This document shows positions 43,362 through 53,261 of a DNA stretch of 64,000 nt, one piece after another; positions within the stretch are counted from its first letter, which is position 1, and each line of letters opens with the position of its first letter. The notes under the pieces are model-generated. The model had not been told where the DNA came from. It was given only the letters and a program-made list of their open reading frames with translations, and did no database searches. The DNA is from QQVM01 sp035341855 (lineage in GTDB: Bacteria > Bacteroidota > Bacteroidia > AKYH767-A > 2013-40CM-41-45): contig DAOQWA010000006.1 in assembly GCA_035341855.1 (NCBI GenBank), forward strand, positions 40,975 through 104,974, in the 5' to 3' direction. A program made the position numbers and the translations under genes.

Positions 43362-46300
43362 ATTGACTTGTTTAGTGAAAAAATAACATTCGAAGTTAAT
43401 TTTGAATTTTCGATTCTTGAAAGGGACATATTTTTATTCCTTGCAAAATCTTCAATGAGTTTTGAAGATATAAACGAAAGTCTACCTTTCTGTGTTTTAT
43501 TAAAAGCAAAGATACGGGTTGAAAACAACTCTGAAAGCCTTGTAGCCCAATGACGCTCTGCTAACTCCTTGATACCATCCCTAATAACAAATATACCACC
43601 CGGAGCTAAATTAAGGAAACATCGCTCTAATAGATTGGTCTGATCTTCAGGTGAAAGATAGTGTAACACATCGCTGAGAATGATCGCATTGTAGCTATCC
43701 TCAGGAAAATTTCTAACATCTTCGTGCAAGAGGGACAATTTTTCAGGTTTTAAATAGCCATTTGCCCCTATCTCAATCTTAGCTTCGTCATAATCAATGC
43801 CGGTGATAACACGGTCGGGTGCTAAATAGCCTAGCATGTAGGATAAGAATCCGTAACCACAACCCAAATCCAGAATCTTTCCTGAAGAAGGGATCAAGCT
43901 ATCAAATAAGCTGTAGTAGTTTTCCAGTCTTAATTTGACCTTCATATACCATTCCAGAACAGGTCCCTTGTAGATAAAATTGCTTTTCAAGTGTGTTCTG
44001 TAATAGTGTGCAGTTTCTACCTCTTCTTTAAGCAGTCTGTACTCGTTTCGGAAATAGCGTCCTATAAGTTTGGCTCTCTCTGAGTATGCTGTTCCAAATT
44101 GGGTATTTGAAGGATCGATCCGCGGTAGATACTTGATAGTGATCTGACTGTCCTTCAATAAAAATTGACCTTTGGTCATGCAATAGCCGGTGCCATGCAA
44201 TACAATTGGCAAAATATCTATGTTCAAATGCTCAGCAAGAAAAAATGCTCCTTTGTGAAATCTTTTAATCGTACCGTCGACAGAACGGGTGCCTTCAGGA
44301 AATATCACAATTGAGTAACCTTCCTTAACACGTGCAGCCAGTTTATCTACACTATTTTCAGCTCCTTCTGCTACAGGATAATAATCTGCCATCTTAACAA
44401 CGAAACCAAAGACCGGCGAATTCCATACCCATTTGTTGGTTAGAAAGATCAATTTGGGATTTAGCATACCAAGTGAGAGAATGTCCAGAAAACTCAAATG
44501 ATTAGCTATGATGACAGCAGGCCTGGAAAAGTCTTCATTCACATCGTTGATGATCCTCTTTCTCACATTAGCCATAATATAAATCAGAGATCCCATAAAC
44601 TTGCTAAGCACCCAATGAAATGCATACTTAGTTCTTCTTCCCTGAAAAGGAATGAGCTTTAATAAAACGAAACCAATTGCAGTGAGCAGCAAAGCACCAA
44701 ATACGAAATATGAAAAGGCAAAAATAGATTTGATCAGTCCCCAGAGGGTATATGGAGGGTTACCTTTTTTTGTCGGACTACTTATTAGCGCAGCAAAAAG
44801 CATAGGTTGCAAAGTTTGAGATACTATCCAAACCGAAACCAGTCCAATTATGGAAACAAAAGCAATTGACTTTAGTGCAGGATGCTTCGCAAAGACGAGA
44901 ATACCCAAACCGACAATGGTTGTAGCGACAGAAAACAAGATTGATGCACGTACTGAAATCAAGCTCTTAGTACGTCTGGCATACTCCTGCTTTAATCCAT
45001 CCATGGTAAAAATACAGTAGTCGTCACCTAAAGCAAATACCAAAGTGGATAAAATAATATTGATAATATTGAATTTGATCCCTAACAAGGACATGACTCC
45101 CAGTATCCAAATCCATGCAATGACCATTGGAATAAATGAGATGAGCGCTAACTCAATTCTTCCATAAGAAATTAGTAATGCAAGAAAGACCAGAATTGAA
45201 GAAAATATGGCAATGAAATTGAAGTCTTCACCTACAATTCTTACCAGATTATCAACAATAAATTGCCTGTCAAAAACAGTAAGATCATTAAATACCTCAA
45301 GACCGGAATATACCTGATCTATTTTTCCGCTATCAGGTTTTAGCATAGTGATCACATGAACCTCACCATTGTTTTCCTCAACAAAATTGGACACAATACC
45401 AGGTCCGAGTACGTCAATTCCAAAATTAGGAAGAGCAACGAAATTTTTATTTATAACCCGTTCAAAACCGTCAAATGCTGAACTTTTGAACTTCCATTTA
45501 CTGCCTTCCTCTACAAGCTTCCCGACAACAAATTCCTTCTTTTCGTCCGACCAGAAATTCTTCCATCTTTTCAATCTGGTGGCTTGCTCCTTATCAGAGA
45601 TGATAAATGAAGAAACACCGGTTAATGAATTGATCACCCCTGTATTCTTCATTTTCCTGATCTCAGGCATCGCAGCCTCACTCCTCAAAAGCGCCTCATT
45701 CATACTACTACCTGATGCAACAACAAATACAGATTTATGGTAATAGGAACTAAGCCTGTTCATTTCAGTTTCTGCTTCTTTGAGTTCTGCTGACATGTAG
45801 TTGATCTTATTCATATCATCCTCAAAACTTACATCTTTAGCGAAATAGAACAGGATCGGTGTCAAAAAGATAAATACAAATCCCAGCCGCTTTTTCTTTC
45901 TCAATCTGCCCATCAGTTTTTCATAGGATGACAGTTCATCTTCGGTACTCCCGGAAACTACCGTATCTTTAGAAATAAAATGGGGAAGAAAAATCAAGGA
46001 TGAAATCGCCGCACCAACCAGACACAAGGCAGCAAACAGACCTAAATCTTGCAAGACCGGCGCCTTGACAAATTGCAAACTTAAAAAGCCCCCAATAGTT
46101 GTGAGACTCCCAACAGTCATAGGAAAGGCAAGCTCTTTGATAGCTTCTTTTACATTTCCATGATAGCGTTTGTGCATTAAAAAGTGAAGTGAGTAGTTCA
46201 CGGCGATACCTAAGACTACCGATCCCGCTCCAATAGCAATTACAGAAACGGAGCCTTTGAGTATGAAGATTGAGGCCAATGCGAAGGCTGCTCCAAATAC

Positions 46301-47203
46301 AACGGGAAAAATCATCAGCAACGAATATCTGATCCGCCTGAAGAACCATGCAACCATCAGGATTAATAAAACAATAGTAAGGCTGCTTGTGAGTATAATG
46401 TCTTTTCTGATCTGGGCAGCATTACCGGCTGCAACAAGTGGCGCACCAAAATAAGTTACTTTGAAATTGCTTCCATCTGTGTTTTCCTTTACAATTATCT
46501 CGAGCAAATCAGAAAATTCTTTGTTACGGGAAGTTTCCGAACTTGAAAATTTGGGACTCAAGAAAAAAAGAAGACTGCTATTATCCTTTGAGAAAAAATA
46601 CCCTCCAAATAAATTAATCTCCTCACTGGCTTGAAGATTTTTCAACTTTTTATAAGCAATAAAATTCAAACCAAGAGGGTCATTAACGATGTATCTCCCC
46701 ATGGTAATTCCGGCAGGACCTGTTAATGTCATATAATTGGACTCAACTATTTTTGCAATGACATCAGCATTGGTCAGAGAGTCCAATGTTTTGTAATCTT
46801 CCTCTTCTAAAAAATATGGCAGGTTTTCATCGATGGCCGACAATACATTTATCATTGCATTTTCATCGGTCCTATACTCTATAGCGTCGACATAATCTGA
46901 AGCTTTTAAATTAATCCCGGAAACTAACCGATCACAAAGTCCGATCAGGCTATCAGGATCCTTTGCTGTTGTGTCCAAAGATGAAATTCTGAAAAGTATT
47001 CGATCTGAAATCTTTGAATTTTGATAGAAATTGTTCAGCTTCTCGGTTGACTTATCCTGTGGAAGCATTTGCACAATACTCTCCTCAAGCTTTACTTTTG
47101 CTGCAAAAAATATGAGGAGGGCAAATACACCAAAAAGAACTGCATAAAATAATTTCATGCGTTTTTGAAAAAACAGAAAAATACTTAAGAAGAAATTACT
47201 CAT
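43358..47203 (-). CDS. Three-part fusion: MMPL/RND exporter, PlsC-type acyltransferase, SAM methyltransferase
   Basis: 1281 residues. The first ~860 form an MMPL/RND-type permease: a helix at 16-38, an exported loop, a helix bundle (about 265-415), a second exported loop (about 450-665), and a second bundle (about 670-850). Then a PlsC/LPLAT domain (about 894-1070) has NHLSFLD (901-907, the H-x4-D motif) and FPEGTRS (968-974). The C-terminal domain (about 1080-1270) is a class I methyltransferase with LDLGCGYGF at about 1111. No stop or frameshift separates them. The protein could acylate, methylate and export the pigment as one membrane machine. Which substrates the last two domains use is unknown. 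Confidence 0.88.
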   Translation of the reverse strand: MSNFFLSIFLFFQKRMKLFYAVLFGVFALLIFFAAKVKLEESIVQMLPQDKSTEKLNNFYQNSKISDRILFRISSLDTTAKDPDSLIGLCDRLVSGINLKASDYVDAIEYRTDENAMINVLSAIDENLPYFLEEEDYKTLDSLTNADVIAKIVESNYMTLTGPAGITMGRYIVNDPLGLNFIAYKKLKNLQASEEINLFGGYFFSKDNSSLLFFLSPKFSSSETSRNKEFSDLLEIIVKENTDGSNFKVTYFGAPLVAAGNAAQIRKDIILTSSLTIVLLILMVAWFFRRIRYSLLMIFPVVFGAAFALASIFILKGSVSVIAIGAGSVVLGIAVNYSLHFLMHKRYHGNVKEAIKELAFPMTVGSLTTIGGFLSLQFVKAPVLQDLGLFAALCLVGAAISSLIFLPHFISKDTVVSGSTEDELSSYEKLMGRLRKKKRLGFVFIFLTPILFYFAKDVSFEDDMNKINYMSAELKEAETEMNRLSSYYHKSVFVVASGSSMNEALLRSEAAMPEIRKMKNTGVINSLTGVSSFIISDKEQATRLKRWKNFWSDEKKEFVVGKLVEEGSKWKFKSSAFDGFERVINKNFVALPNFGIDVLGPGIVSNFVEENNGEVHVITMLKPDSGKIDQVYSGLEVFNDLTVFDRQFIVDNLVRIVGEDFNFIAIFSSILVFLALLISYGRIELALISFIPMVIAWIWILGVMSLLGIKFNIINIILSTLVFALGDDYCIFTMDGLKQEYARRTKSLISVRASILFSVATTIVGLGILVFAKHPALKSIAFVSIIGLVSVWIVSQTLQPMLFAALISSPTKKGNPPYTLWGLIKSIFAFSYFVFGALLLTAIGFVLLKLIPFQGRRTKYAFHWVLSKFMGSLIYIMANVRKRIINDVNEDFSRPAVIIANHLSFLDILSLGMLNPKLIFLTNKWVWNSPVFGFVVKMADYYPVAEGAENSVDKLAARVKEGYSIVIFPEGTRSVDGTIKRFHKGAFFLAEHLNIDILPIVLHGTGYCMTKGQFLLKDSQITIKYLPRIDPSNTQFGTAYSERAKLIGRYFRNEYRLLKEEVETAHYYRTHLKSNFIYKGPVLEWYMKVKLRLENYYSLFDSLIPSSGKILDLGCGYGFLSYMLGYLAPDRVITGIDYDEAKIEIGANGYLKPEKLSLLHEDVRNFPEDSYNAIILSDVLHYLSPEDQTNLLERCFLNLAPGGIFVIRDGIKELAERHWATRLSELFSTRIFAFNKTQKGRLSFISSKLIEDFARNKNMSLSRIENSKLTSNVIFSLNKSM

Positions 47204-47208
47204 AGATA

Positions 47209-48393
47209 TCAGACTCTTTCCTTCCGTACAAGACTCAATAAAATATAACTCACGATTCCGGTCACAAATGATGCTATAAACGCCAGTAATATACTGCCAT
47301 AAACATACTGCAGAAATCCATCTCTCACAGTTTCAAGATTGATAGAATTACTGAAAGCAAGAGATTCATGGGCTTCGTCACCAAGTAAGAATCCACCAAG
47401 CTTGTAGCTGAAGAAGACAATGATCGGGATCATAGGTGGAATGCTGATATTTGCACTTAGAATGACCAGCAATTTATTCAGCTTGAAGACGACAGATAAA
47501 AGTATCGCAATAATCATTTGAAATCCCCAAATTGGGATAATTCCCATGAAGACGCCAAAGGCAAGAGAGATTGCAGAATTGCGTTTTGATCCCTTCGTCT
47601 CTATGATCTTATCTTTAATTTTAGTGTAGGTAGATCTTCTGAAAACTGTTCGTAGAAAATTTCTCGGAATGATGTAAGCTACAGTGAGAATGACTAATAC
47701 AGTATTGAGTATAGAGATTCTTGTAAAATCTTTGAATGGGCGGAAATGCGAAATCCTGCTTTCCTTCGGCGAATAAAATACTTTGACAGGCACAGAGTCT
47801 ATTTTAATTTCTTTCCAGGAAGATCTGACCAATACCTCTATCTCAAACTCATACTTTTTTGTAAAAAACCTCATCCCTTTCAGCAAACTGACAGGATATA
47901 GCCGGAAACCGGTCTGGGTATCCGGTGCCTTGACACCTGTCTCCACCCAAAACCAAAAGTTTGAGAACTTATGACCGAAACTGCTTTTCCCCGGCACACT
48001 TTCATGATCCATATTCCTTGCTCCAAGTATAATTGAAGGACCAATTTCTTCCAGCTTTTTTACGAATGCGGGAATGTCCTCGGCAAAGTGTTGTCCATCA
48101 GAATCGATCGTAATTGCATACTTATATCCTAAATTATTAGCATATTCAAATCCCTTTCGCAAAGCCCAGCCCTTACCTACATTTGGACTGTAAGACAAAA
48201 CATGGAAGCCGGATTTTTGGATGATATCTTCTGTGCGATCTGTGGAACCATCATTGACGATGATGATATCATGGCAATATCCTGAAACATCTTCGATAAC
48301 CTTCGCCAGAGTACCCGAATTGTTATATGTTGGAATAATGACACAAATCTTTAATTCCTTCAACCTAGCAATGATGTTCTCAGGCCTTTCCAT
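47209..48393 (-). CDS. GT2 glycosyltransferase fused to DUF2062
   Basis: 394 residues. The N-terminal GT-A domain (about 12-235) is dolichol-phosphate-mannose-synthase-like: CVIIPTYNNSGTLAKVI, IIVNDGSTDRTEDI and the DxD region ITIDSDGQH. The C-terminal DUF2062 membrane domain (about 270-390) has FGVFMGIIPIWGFQM and SANISIPPMIPI. The fusion occurs in aryl polyene and flexirubin-type clusters. It may glycosylate a lipid carrier or the pigment; final flexirubins are not known to be glycosylated, so its role is unclear. It overlaps the dehydratase by 14 nt and precedes the fusion exporter by 5 nt. Confidence 0.82.
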   Translation of the reverse strand: MERPENIIARLKELKICVIIPTYNNSGTLAKVIEDVSGYCHDIIIVNDGSTDRTEDIIQKSGFHVLSYSPNVGKGWALRKGFEYANNLGYKYAITIDSDGQHFAEDIPAFVKKLEEIGPSIILGARNMDHESVPGKSSFGHKFSNFWFWVETGVKAPDTQTGFRLYPVSLLKGMRFFTKKYEFEIEVLVRSSWKEIKIDSVPVKVFYSPKESRISHFRPFKDFTRISILNTVLVILTVAYIIPRNFLRTVFRRSTYTKIKDKIIETKGSKRNSAISLAFGVFMGIIPIWGFQMIIAILLSVVFKLNKLLVILSANISIPPMIPIIVFFSYKLGGFLLGDEAHESLAFSNSINLETVRDGFLQYVYGSILLAFIASFVTGIVSYILLSLVRKERV

Positions 48394-48778
48394 GCTTTCT
48401 GATATACACGGCCTTCACCAATTTAAAAAATGCTTTGTCGCCTGCATTAATTGATCCTTCCGCAGTGAAAGTGTCTTCTGAGACCGGCTTATACTCAACT
48501 CTGATCGTAAGATTCCGGTGCTCTAAAGGATTAATAACAGATAGAAATTTAAGTCCGGCTGCTGACGATAACTGAAGAGAATTCTTTAATTCTCCTTCCA
48601 GAGTTTCCTTTATCATTTGGAGCATACAAACTCCGGGAACGACAGGAACAGATGGGAAATGACCAGCAAATATAGGATCGGAAGGATTCAGTGAAATATC
48701 TACATTCACTGTACTTTGACCCTCTTTTCGAACTGAAATTACCTTATAGAATTGATCGCGTAACATCTTATCTTTCAA
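48380..48778 (-). CDS. FabZ-like hot-dog dehydratase
   Basis: 132 residues with a single hot-dog fold. FAGHFPSVPVVPGVCMLQM (residues 38-56) is the FabZ/FabA signature, with His40 as the catalytic base. The product would be the trans-2-enoyl chain needed after each FabG reduction in polyene growth. The usual Glu on the second helix is not obvious, so activity may depend on a partner such as the dehydratase-like protein at 58533-58973. It overlaps the upstream lipoprotein gene by 11 nt. Confidence 0.78.
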   Translation of the reverse strand: MKDKMLRDQFYKVISVRKEGQSTVNVDISLNPSDPIFAGHFPSVPVVPGVCMLQMIKETLEGELKNSLQLSSAAGLKFLSVINPLEHRNLTIRVEYKPVSEDTFTAEGSINAGDKAFFKLVKAVYIRKHGKA

Positions 48779-49400
48779 TCTTTTTCAAGGCGATATTAAA
48801 TTCAAAACCCTGATGCGCAATATAAACAGAATCCGGCAATCCCCGGCCGGCATCAGTTAAATTCACAATTACCTTTCTCTTTCTTTTAGTCGCATGCTCG
48901 ATCCTTTGCAACTCTGTACAATTAGTATCAGTAATGAGGTATGTTGTTTCATTGCCATCCAGATATGCATAATAAAGAAAAGAATCAGAGCGGTAAGTCT
49001 GAAGGTCTCTATAGTTATACCCGGATTGAATAAGCATGCTCAGATCTTTTTGCAATGCTCTAAGCACGACAGTACGATTTAACTTTTTGATACAATACAA
49101 CACTCTGAATTCATTTTCAAAAAACTCAAAATCAAAAAATGTGAGGCCCATTTCATTTGAGAAAACTATGCGTGATGATCCGTCTTCCATCTTTTTTACG
49201 ATCAACAAACCACTCAGGTGCTTCCCGACCACGTCTACGCTTGTCTTATATAAAACGCTGGTGTAAACAGGCTTAAGGCTTCTCAGGCATTCTTTGTTCA
49301 TCTCCGTCTTTTGCAAAAAAGCATAAGGGGAATTACTGCAAGATGCACTAAAAAGCAACAAACTAGCGAACAACAAAAAACGGATCCGGAATGCTCTCAT
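48768..49400 (-). CDS. Cluster-associated lipoprotein of unknown function
   Basis: 210 residues with a lipoprotein signal (LLLFSASCSNSP, lipid Cys at about 21). The mature part is beta-rich (SGLLIVKKMEDGSSRIVFS, MGLTFFDFEFFENEFRVLY), in the style of the LolB/DUF3261-like lipoproteins of aryl polyene clusters; I base that on pattern only. It probably sits at the outer membrane and accepts or holds the hydrophobic product with the LolA-like protein encoded just upstream, whose gene it overlaps by 38 nt. Confidence 0.65.
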   Translation of the reverse strand: MRAFRIRFLLFASLLLFSASCSNSPYAFLQKTEMNKECLRSLKPVYTSVLYKTSVDVVGKHLSGLLIVKKMEDGSSRIVFSNEMGLTFFDFEFFENEFRVLYCIKKLNRTVVLRALQKDLSMLIQSGYNYRDLQTYRSDSFLYYAYLDGNETTYLITDTNCTELQRIEHATKRKRKVIVNLTDAGRGLPDSVYIAHQGFEFNIALKKIER

Positions 49401-49998
49401 TAAATATCTTGTTCATAAATGTGAATAGAGTACTATCGCCATTAGGCTCTTTCATTTCCATTCTTTGTACGGAATTATCAGACTTGTCAATAAACAGATT
49501 GATCGCAGAAAAAAACTCTCTCAATTCTTTCTTTACAGGTGCTAACTCCAATAAATACTGTTTCTCACTTTCAAGCACTTTTACTGCAAAATCCTTACTG
49601 TCTATGGCGGTACCTTGCACACAATCGATTATTATTTTATTCACGTATTCGAGCAATTTATTGCTCCGTGAAGACATAGTGGTGGTTTTGGCATCATCTT
49701 TAATTGTCATCTTATCCTGATTAATGACCATGAGGTATTTATATGGATTTGTATATTCCATCCGCACCATATTTAATTTCTTGAACCAAAATTTTCCCTT
49801 TGACACAATTTTCTCATCAAGGACAGTCAAGTTCTTCTCCTGCAGAAAATCAGCCTGAATAGTGTTGATCTTAGCAGCCGCTTCTGAAAATTTCATTCTA
49901 AAAGATGCTTCGTCCTTTACAGGTTGAAATGTACTTTTTTGAGAAAACGTAACAAGTGGCAAGAGCAGCAGGGCTACGAATAAATTAGTTCTAAGCAT
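49363..49998 (-). CDS. LolA-like periplasmic carrier protein
   Basis: 211 residues with a signal peptide (about 1-19, ending VTFS). The mature protein has the LolA beta-cradle pattern: NTIQADFLQEKNL, GKFWFKKLNMVRMEYTNPYK and a late MEMKEPNGDSTLFTF. LolA normally carries lipoproteins across the periplasm; paralogues in aryl polyene and flexirubin clusters are thought to carry the pigment lipid to the outer membrane. It overlaps the deacetylase by 8 nt and the lipoprotein gene by 38 nt, the longest overlap in the cluster. Confidence 0.85.
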   Translation of the reverse strand: MLRTNLFVALLLLPLVTFSQKSTFQPVKDEASFRMKFSEAAAKINTIQADFLQEKNLTVLDEKIVSKGKFWFKKLNMVRMEYTNPYKYLMVINQDKMTIKDDAKTTTMSSRSNKLLEYVNKIIIDCVQGTAIDSKDFAVKVLESEKQYLLELAPVKKELREFFSAINLFIDKSDNSVQRMEMKEPNGDSTLFTFMNKIFNESIPDPFFVVR

Positions 49999-50764
49999 AT
50001 GCGGGTAAATTTATTAATTGATCGAGTCGTACTATGTGAAATCCTCTTTGACGCACTTTGTCGATAAATTCCTGTAGAATACTCAAAGTATTTTCCTCGG
50101 TATCATGAAAGAGAATAATATCACCTGAGTTAATCTTTTCCAATGTCCTTTTTAAAAGCAGTTCCCTATTTTGCTTAAGAGTATCAAGTGAACGAACTGT
50201 CCATCCAATTGCCGTAAATCCACCTGCATCCACAGCCTTGGCAATATTAGGAGTGGTTACGCCATAAGGAGGACGAAAATATTTTAATTCCTTTTGGATA
50301 ATTGTTTGAACAAGTTCATTGACTTCATTTAATTCTTTTGAGATCTTATGTTTAGAAAAAAAATCAAAGAATATACTGTGAGAATAACTATGATTTCCGA
50401 CTAAATGTCCTTCTCTATCCATTTTTTTTATCAAATCAGGTTGTTCCCTGATATTCTTGCCAATACAAAAAAAAGTAGCAGGTGCATTGCTTTGTTTAAG
50501 GATCTCCAGAATTTCTGGTGTAAATTTTTCGACTGGGCCATCGTCGAAAGTAATGGCTATGTTTTTTGATTCTTTTGAACCATGACAAGTAACGGGAAGA
50601 AAAAAACCAGAACTGATCTTAGCAGATCCAATTATCAGCATACTCACAAACACTAAAACGGGTATTAGGTATATCCATAGAGAAATATCCAATTGTATAT
50701 CCAGCAAAACAAGGATCAGAATTGCAGAAATAAATAGACCTGTAGATAACTTAAAACCTAACAT
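49991..50764 (-). CDS. NodB-type polysaccharide deacetylase family membrane protein
   Basis: 257 residues with two N-terminal hydrophobic helices (about 5-50), then a NodB domain: IAITFDDGPVEKFTPEILE (the two metal/base Asp residues), ATFFCIGKNI, GHLVGNHSYSHS (metal His pair), YFRPPYG and DIILFHDTEEN. All catalytic motifs are intact. The family removes N- or O-acetyl groups from sugar polymers; here, in a pigment cluster, another acyl substrate or an anchoring glycan may be involved. It overlaps the upstream chain-length-factor-like gene by 7 nt. Confidence 0.83.
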   Translation of the reverse strand: MLGFKLSTGLFISAILILVLLDIQLDISLWIYLIPVLVFVSMLIIGSAKISSGFFLPVTCHGSKESKNIAITFDDGPVEKFTPEILEILKQSNAPATFFCIGKNIREQPDLIKKMDREGHLVGNHSYSHSIFFDFFSKHKISKELNEVNELVQTIIQKELKYFRPPYGVTTPNIAKAVDAGGFTAIGWTVRSLDTLKQNRELLLKRTLEKINSGDIILFHDTEENTLSILQEFIDKVRQRGFHIVRLDQLINLPAYA

Positions 50765-51792
50765 GCCGAAAGTAGTATTAGAGAATGATGAACTTCTCTG
50801 AAATTATTATGAATCAGTATATGTCTTGGTTCAGCCGGCATGGATATAGCTGTGTTTAAATTTGCCGGTAGTTTCTTTTGTTGAAGAATGGATGCACCGA
50901 CATACATCCCAAAGGCTCCTGCAGTCGGGTATTCACCACAAAACTTCTTGAAATTTATGGCAGCTTGTGCTTTTGAGAATGCTGATGCAATACCATATGG
51001 GTCTGTAGAATCCGGGCTCCCACTCAGGACTAAATCAACCTTGTCCAAACCATTTTCATTTAACATTCTTTTCGCTGTCTCCAGTACTTTTTGTTTTGAA
51101 CTGAACGAAACCGAACAAACATCTGCAAGCCTTGCATAACTTGTTTCCATAATTTCGTTACTCAGGAAAAAGAATGCAGAGCCTTCTCCTGCAGTCATTG
51201 ATCTGTCATCATCTCTATTGCCGGAATTCAATTTATTCGCATAGTAGCCTAATCTTTGCAAGATGACGAAACTTTCATCAGTAAGTTCATCAATCCCACC
51301 TACAAGAACTGTTCCAACAGATTTTTCATTCAACATTAAGAAAGCATCCAATAATGCAGTCTCGAAAGAAATATTCCGATGTACATAAGTGCTATTATAA
51401 CCCATGCATTTTACGTTCAATGCAATTTGCGAGGCAATTGTATTATGAGTTGAATGGATAAACGCAGTTGGATTTAGAAGTTCTTCCTTATTAATAACAA
51501 GTTTGTTTAAAAATGATACGGTATCTTCCAGGCAACCGAGGGCTGTCCCTACTATCACTGCTTCAGGGCTTTCAACTTTTGCTTCCTTCAATGCCATCAG
51601 TGAGGAGCTAACTCCCATTTTTATTATCCTGCTCATTCGGCGGATGGCTTTCACTTCAATGAATGAACCATACTCAGGTTCAATACACTTCATGCGAGAA
51701 TCTACCTGTGGTATTTCCCAATCAGAAAAAGTTTCGGATCCCGAGAAACCGGAAGGCGAAATTATACCTAGACCATTAATATATACAGCCAT
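50758..51792 (-). CDS. Ketosynthase-like protein without catalytic cysteine (chain-length-factor-like)
   Basis: 344 residues with a thiolase fold of the KAS type: YINGLGIISPSGF at the N-terminus and PTAGAFGMYVGASIL near the end. At the active-site turn, where active KAS enzymes have A-C-x-S, it reads TYVHRNISFETAL with no cysteine, and HGT and the last GH motifs are also lost. Such inactive partners (chain-length factors) pair with an active ketosynthase in type II polyketide and aryl polyene systems. The gene for an active KAS lies 1 nt upstream, which supports a heterodimer setting the polyene length. Confidence 0.82.
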   Translation of the reverse strand: MAVYINGLGIISPSGFSGSETFSDWEIPQVDSRMKCIEPEYGSFIEVKAIRRMSRIIKMGVSSSLMALKEAKVESPEAVIVGTALGCLEDTVSFLNKLVINKEELLNPTAFIHSTHNTIASQIALNVKCMGYNSTYVHRNISFETALLDAFLMLNEKSVGTVLVGGIDELTDESFVILQRLGYYANKLNSGNRDDDRSMTAGEGSAFFFLSNEIMETSYARLADVCSVSFSSKQKVLETAKRMLNENGLDKVDLVLSGSPDSTDPYGIASAFSKAQAAINFKKFCGEYPTAGAFGMYVGASILQQKKLPANLNTAISMPAEPRHILIHNNFREVHHSLILLSAC

Positions 51793-51793
51793 C

Positions 51794-52996
51794 TCAGTTT
51801 ACCTTCGAAAATATTAACGATGTGCAATTGCCCCCAAAGCCAAAGGAATTAGATAGCACATTTTCAATTTTTAGATTTTCTGTAAACTTAGTCACAGGAA
51901 CTATATTCAAATCCGACATCTGGTTTTCATACTTGAAATTTGGAAAAACTACTCCATCTTTTATTGCGATGGCAGAAAATACTGCTTCCACTGCACCACT
52001 TGCACCCAAGGTATGACCGGTAAATGATTTTGTTGAGCTCAGTTTTGGATAATCAGGATGAAATATTCTTTCTACAGCTTTACCCTCTGCCATGTCATTA
52101 TTCTGTGTACCGGTACCGTGCATATTAATGTAATCTATTTGCCCGGGTATTAGTTTACTCATTCTTAGAGCTGCTTCCATTGCTAAAAAAGGACCATTGC
52201 CTTCGTTTGATAAAGCCGTTTGATGAAATGAATCATTGCTATTTGCATATCCTGAAAGTGAACAGTATGGACTAACAGCCAGATCTCCTGCAACTTTGTC
52301 ACTCATTAAAACGACATATGCTGCTCCCTCTCCTAAATTTAGTCCAACCCGACTTTCATCCAGTGGACGGCACTGCTCTTTATCTACGATCATTAAACTA
52401 TTGAAACCGTTTAAAGTGAATTTGGTTAAAGAATCTACGCCTCCGGCTATGACGATATCCAATTTCCCGGCTTTGATCAATCTAGAGCCGAGCATAATTG
52501 AATTGGCCGAAGATGAACAAGCAGTACTAAGGGTGCTGACAAAATCAGTAAAGCCCAACTTCTCTGCAACAAAATCCGTTGGCTTACCACAATCATGATT
52601 CATTACATCATGTAAATCTCCACTGAATTTATCCTTGGTGAAATCCTCAAAAAATAATTCAGTCCTGTCCATACCACCAACACTACTTCCTGAAATGAAA
52701 CCTTTCTTGTAGTCAAGCCCGCCAAGATCAGGAATAGTGTCGAAAGCAGCTTTGGCTGCATGGTAACTCAACAAGATGGTCCTGCTTAGGCCGGGATCAA
52801 TATCATGCATTACTGCAAGTTCCTTGTTGCTTAGCTTCACTTCCCCCAGAGGGAAAATGTTTTTGTGAATTGTTCCTAAATAACGACAAGGTCCTATACC
52901 GGATCTATGCTTTCTGAATGAATCAATGGATTCCGGGACATTGGTTCCAATGGCAGAAATTATACCCAAGCCGGTGAGGAGTACAGTATCTGTCAT
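51794..52996 (-). CDS. 3-oxoacyl-ACP synthase (FabF-like), active
   Basis: 400 residues with the full KAS II set: STACSSSANS (Cys160), MHGTGTQNND (His) and STKSFTGHTLGASGAVEAV (Lys and His), plus the C-terminal NSFGFGGNCTSL. It should elongate ACP-bound chains by decarboxylative condensation with malonyl-ACP. It is immediately followed by the cysteine-less ketosynthase-like gene, and preceded by an ACP gene after a 4-nt gap, which is the ordinary minimal polyketide set: ACP, KS and CLF. Confidence 0.92.
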   Translation of the reverse strand: MTDTVLLTGLGIISAIGTNVPESIDSFRKHRSGIGPCRYLGTIHKNIFPLGEVKLSNKELAVMHDIDPGLSRTILLSYHAAKAAFDTIPDLGGLDYKKGFISGSSVGGMDRTELFFEDFTKDKFSGDLHDVMNHDCGKPTDFVAEKLGFTDFVSTLSTACSSSANSIMLGSRLIKAGKLDIVIAGGVDSLTKFTLNGFNSLMIVDKEQCRPLDESRVGLNLGEGAAYVVLMSDKVAGDLAVSPYCSLSGYANSNDSFHQTALSNEGNGPFLAMEAALRMSKLIPGQIDYINMHGTGTQNNDMAEGKAVERIFHPDYPKLSSTKSFTGHTLGASGAVEAVFSAIAIKDGVVFPNFKYENQMSDLNIVPVTKFTENLKIENVLSNSFGFGGNCTSLIFSKVN

Positions 52997-53000
52997 CCAA

Positions 53001-53255
53001 CTATTTCTTATGTTCAGTGATATACCTGGCCATAGAATTCACTGAGCGAAAAACTTCCGGCCCATCTTCTGCTTTGGCAAGTTTGATTCCATAATGCTGC
53101 TGCAACAAAACGATCAATTCCAGGGCATCGATGGAATCAAGACCCAGACCTTCAACAAAGAGAGGCTGGTCGTCACCAATATCTTCCGGCTTTACATCTT
53201 TCAAATTAAGCTGGTCAACGATTTGAACTTTTAAATTTTGCATTAATTCCTGCAT
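53001..53255 (-). CDS. Acyl carrier protein 1 of the aryl polyene cluster
   Basis: 84 residues, acidic, with the phosphopantetheine site GLGLDSIDALELIV; Ser41 carries the prosthetic group. Helices I-IV of the ACP fold are evident (MQELMQNLKVQIVDQLNL, then the DSI helix, then FRSVNSMARYI). It would carry the aryl starter or the growing polyene. The start at 53255 gives a normal helix I; an ATG at the fifth codon is possible. It lies in the core KS/CLF group. Confidence 0.92.
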   Translation of the reverse strand: MQELMQNLKVQIVDQLNLKDVKPEDIGDDQPLFVEGLGLDSIDALELIVLLQQHYGIKLAKAEDGPEVFRSVNSMARYITEHKK

Positions 53256-53261
53256 GAGTAT

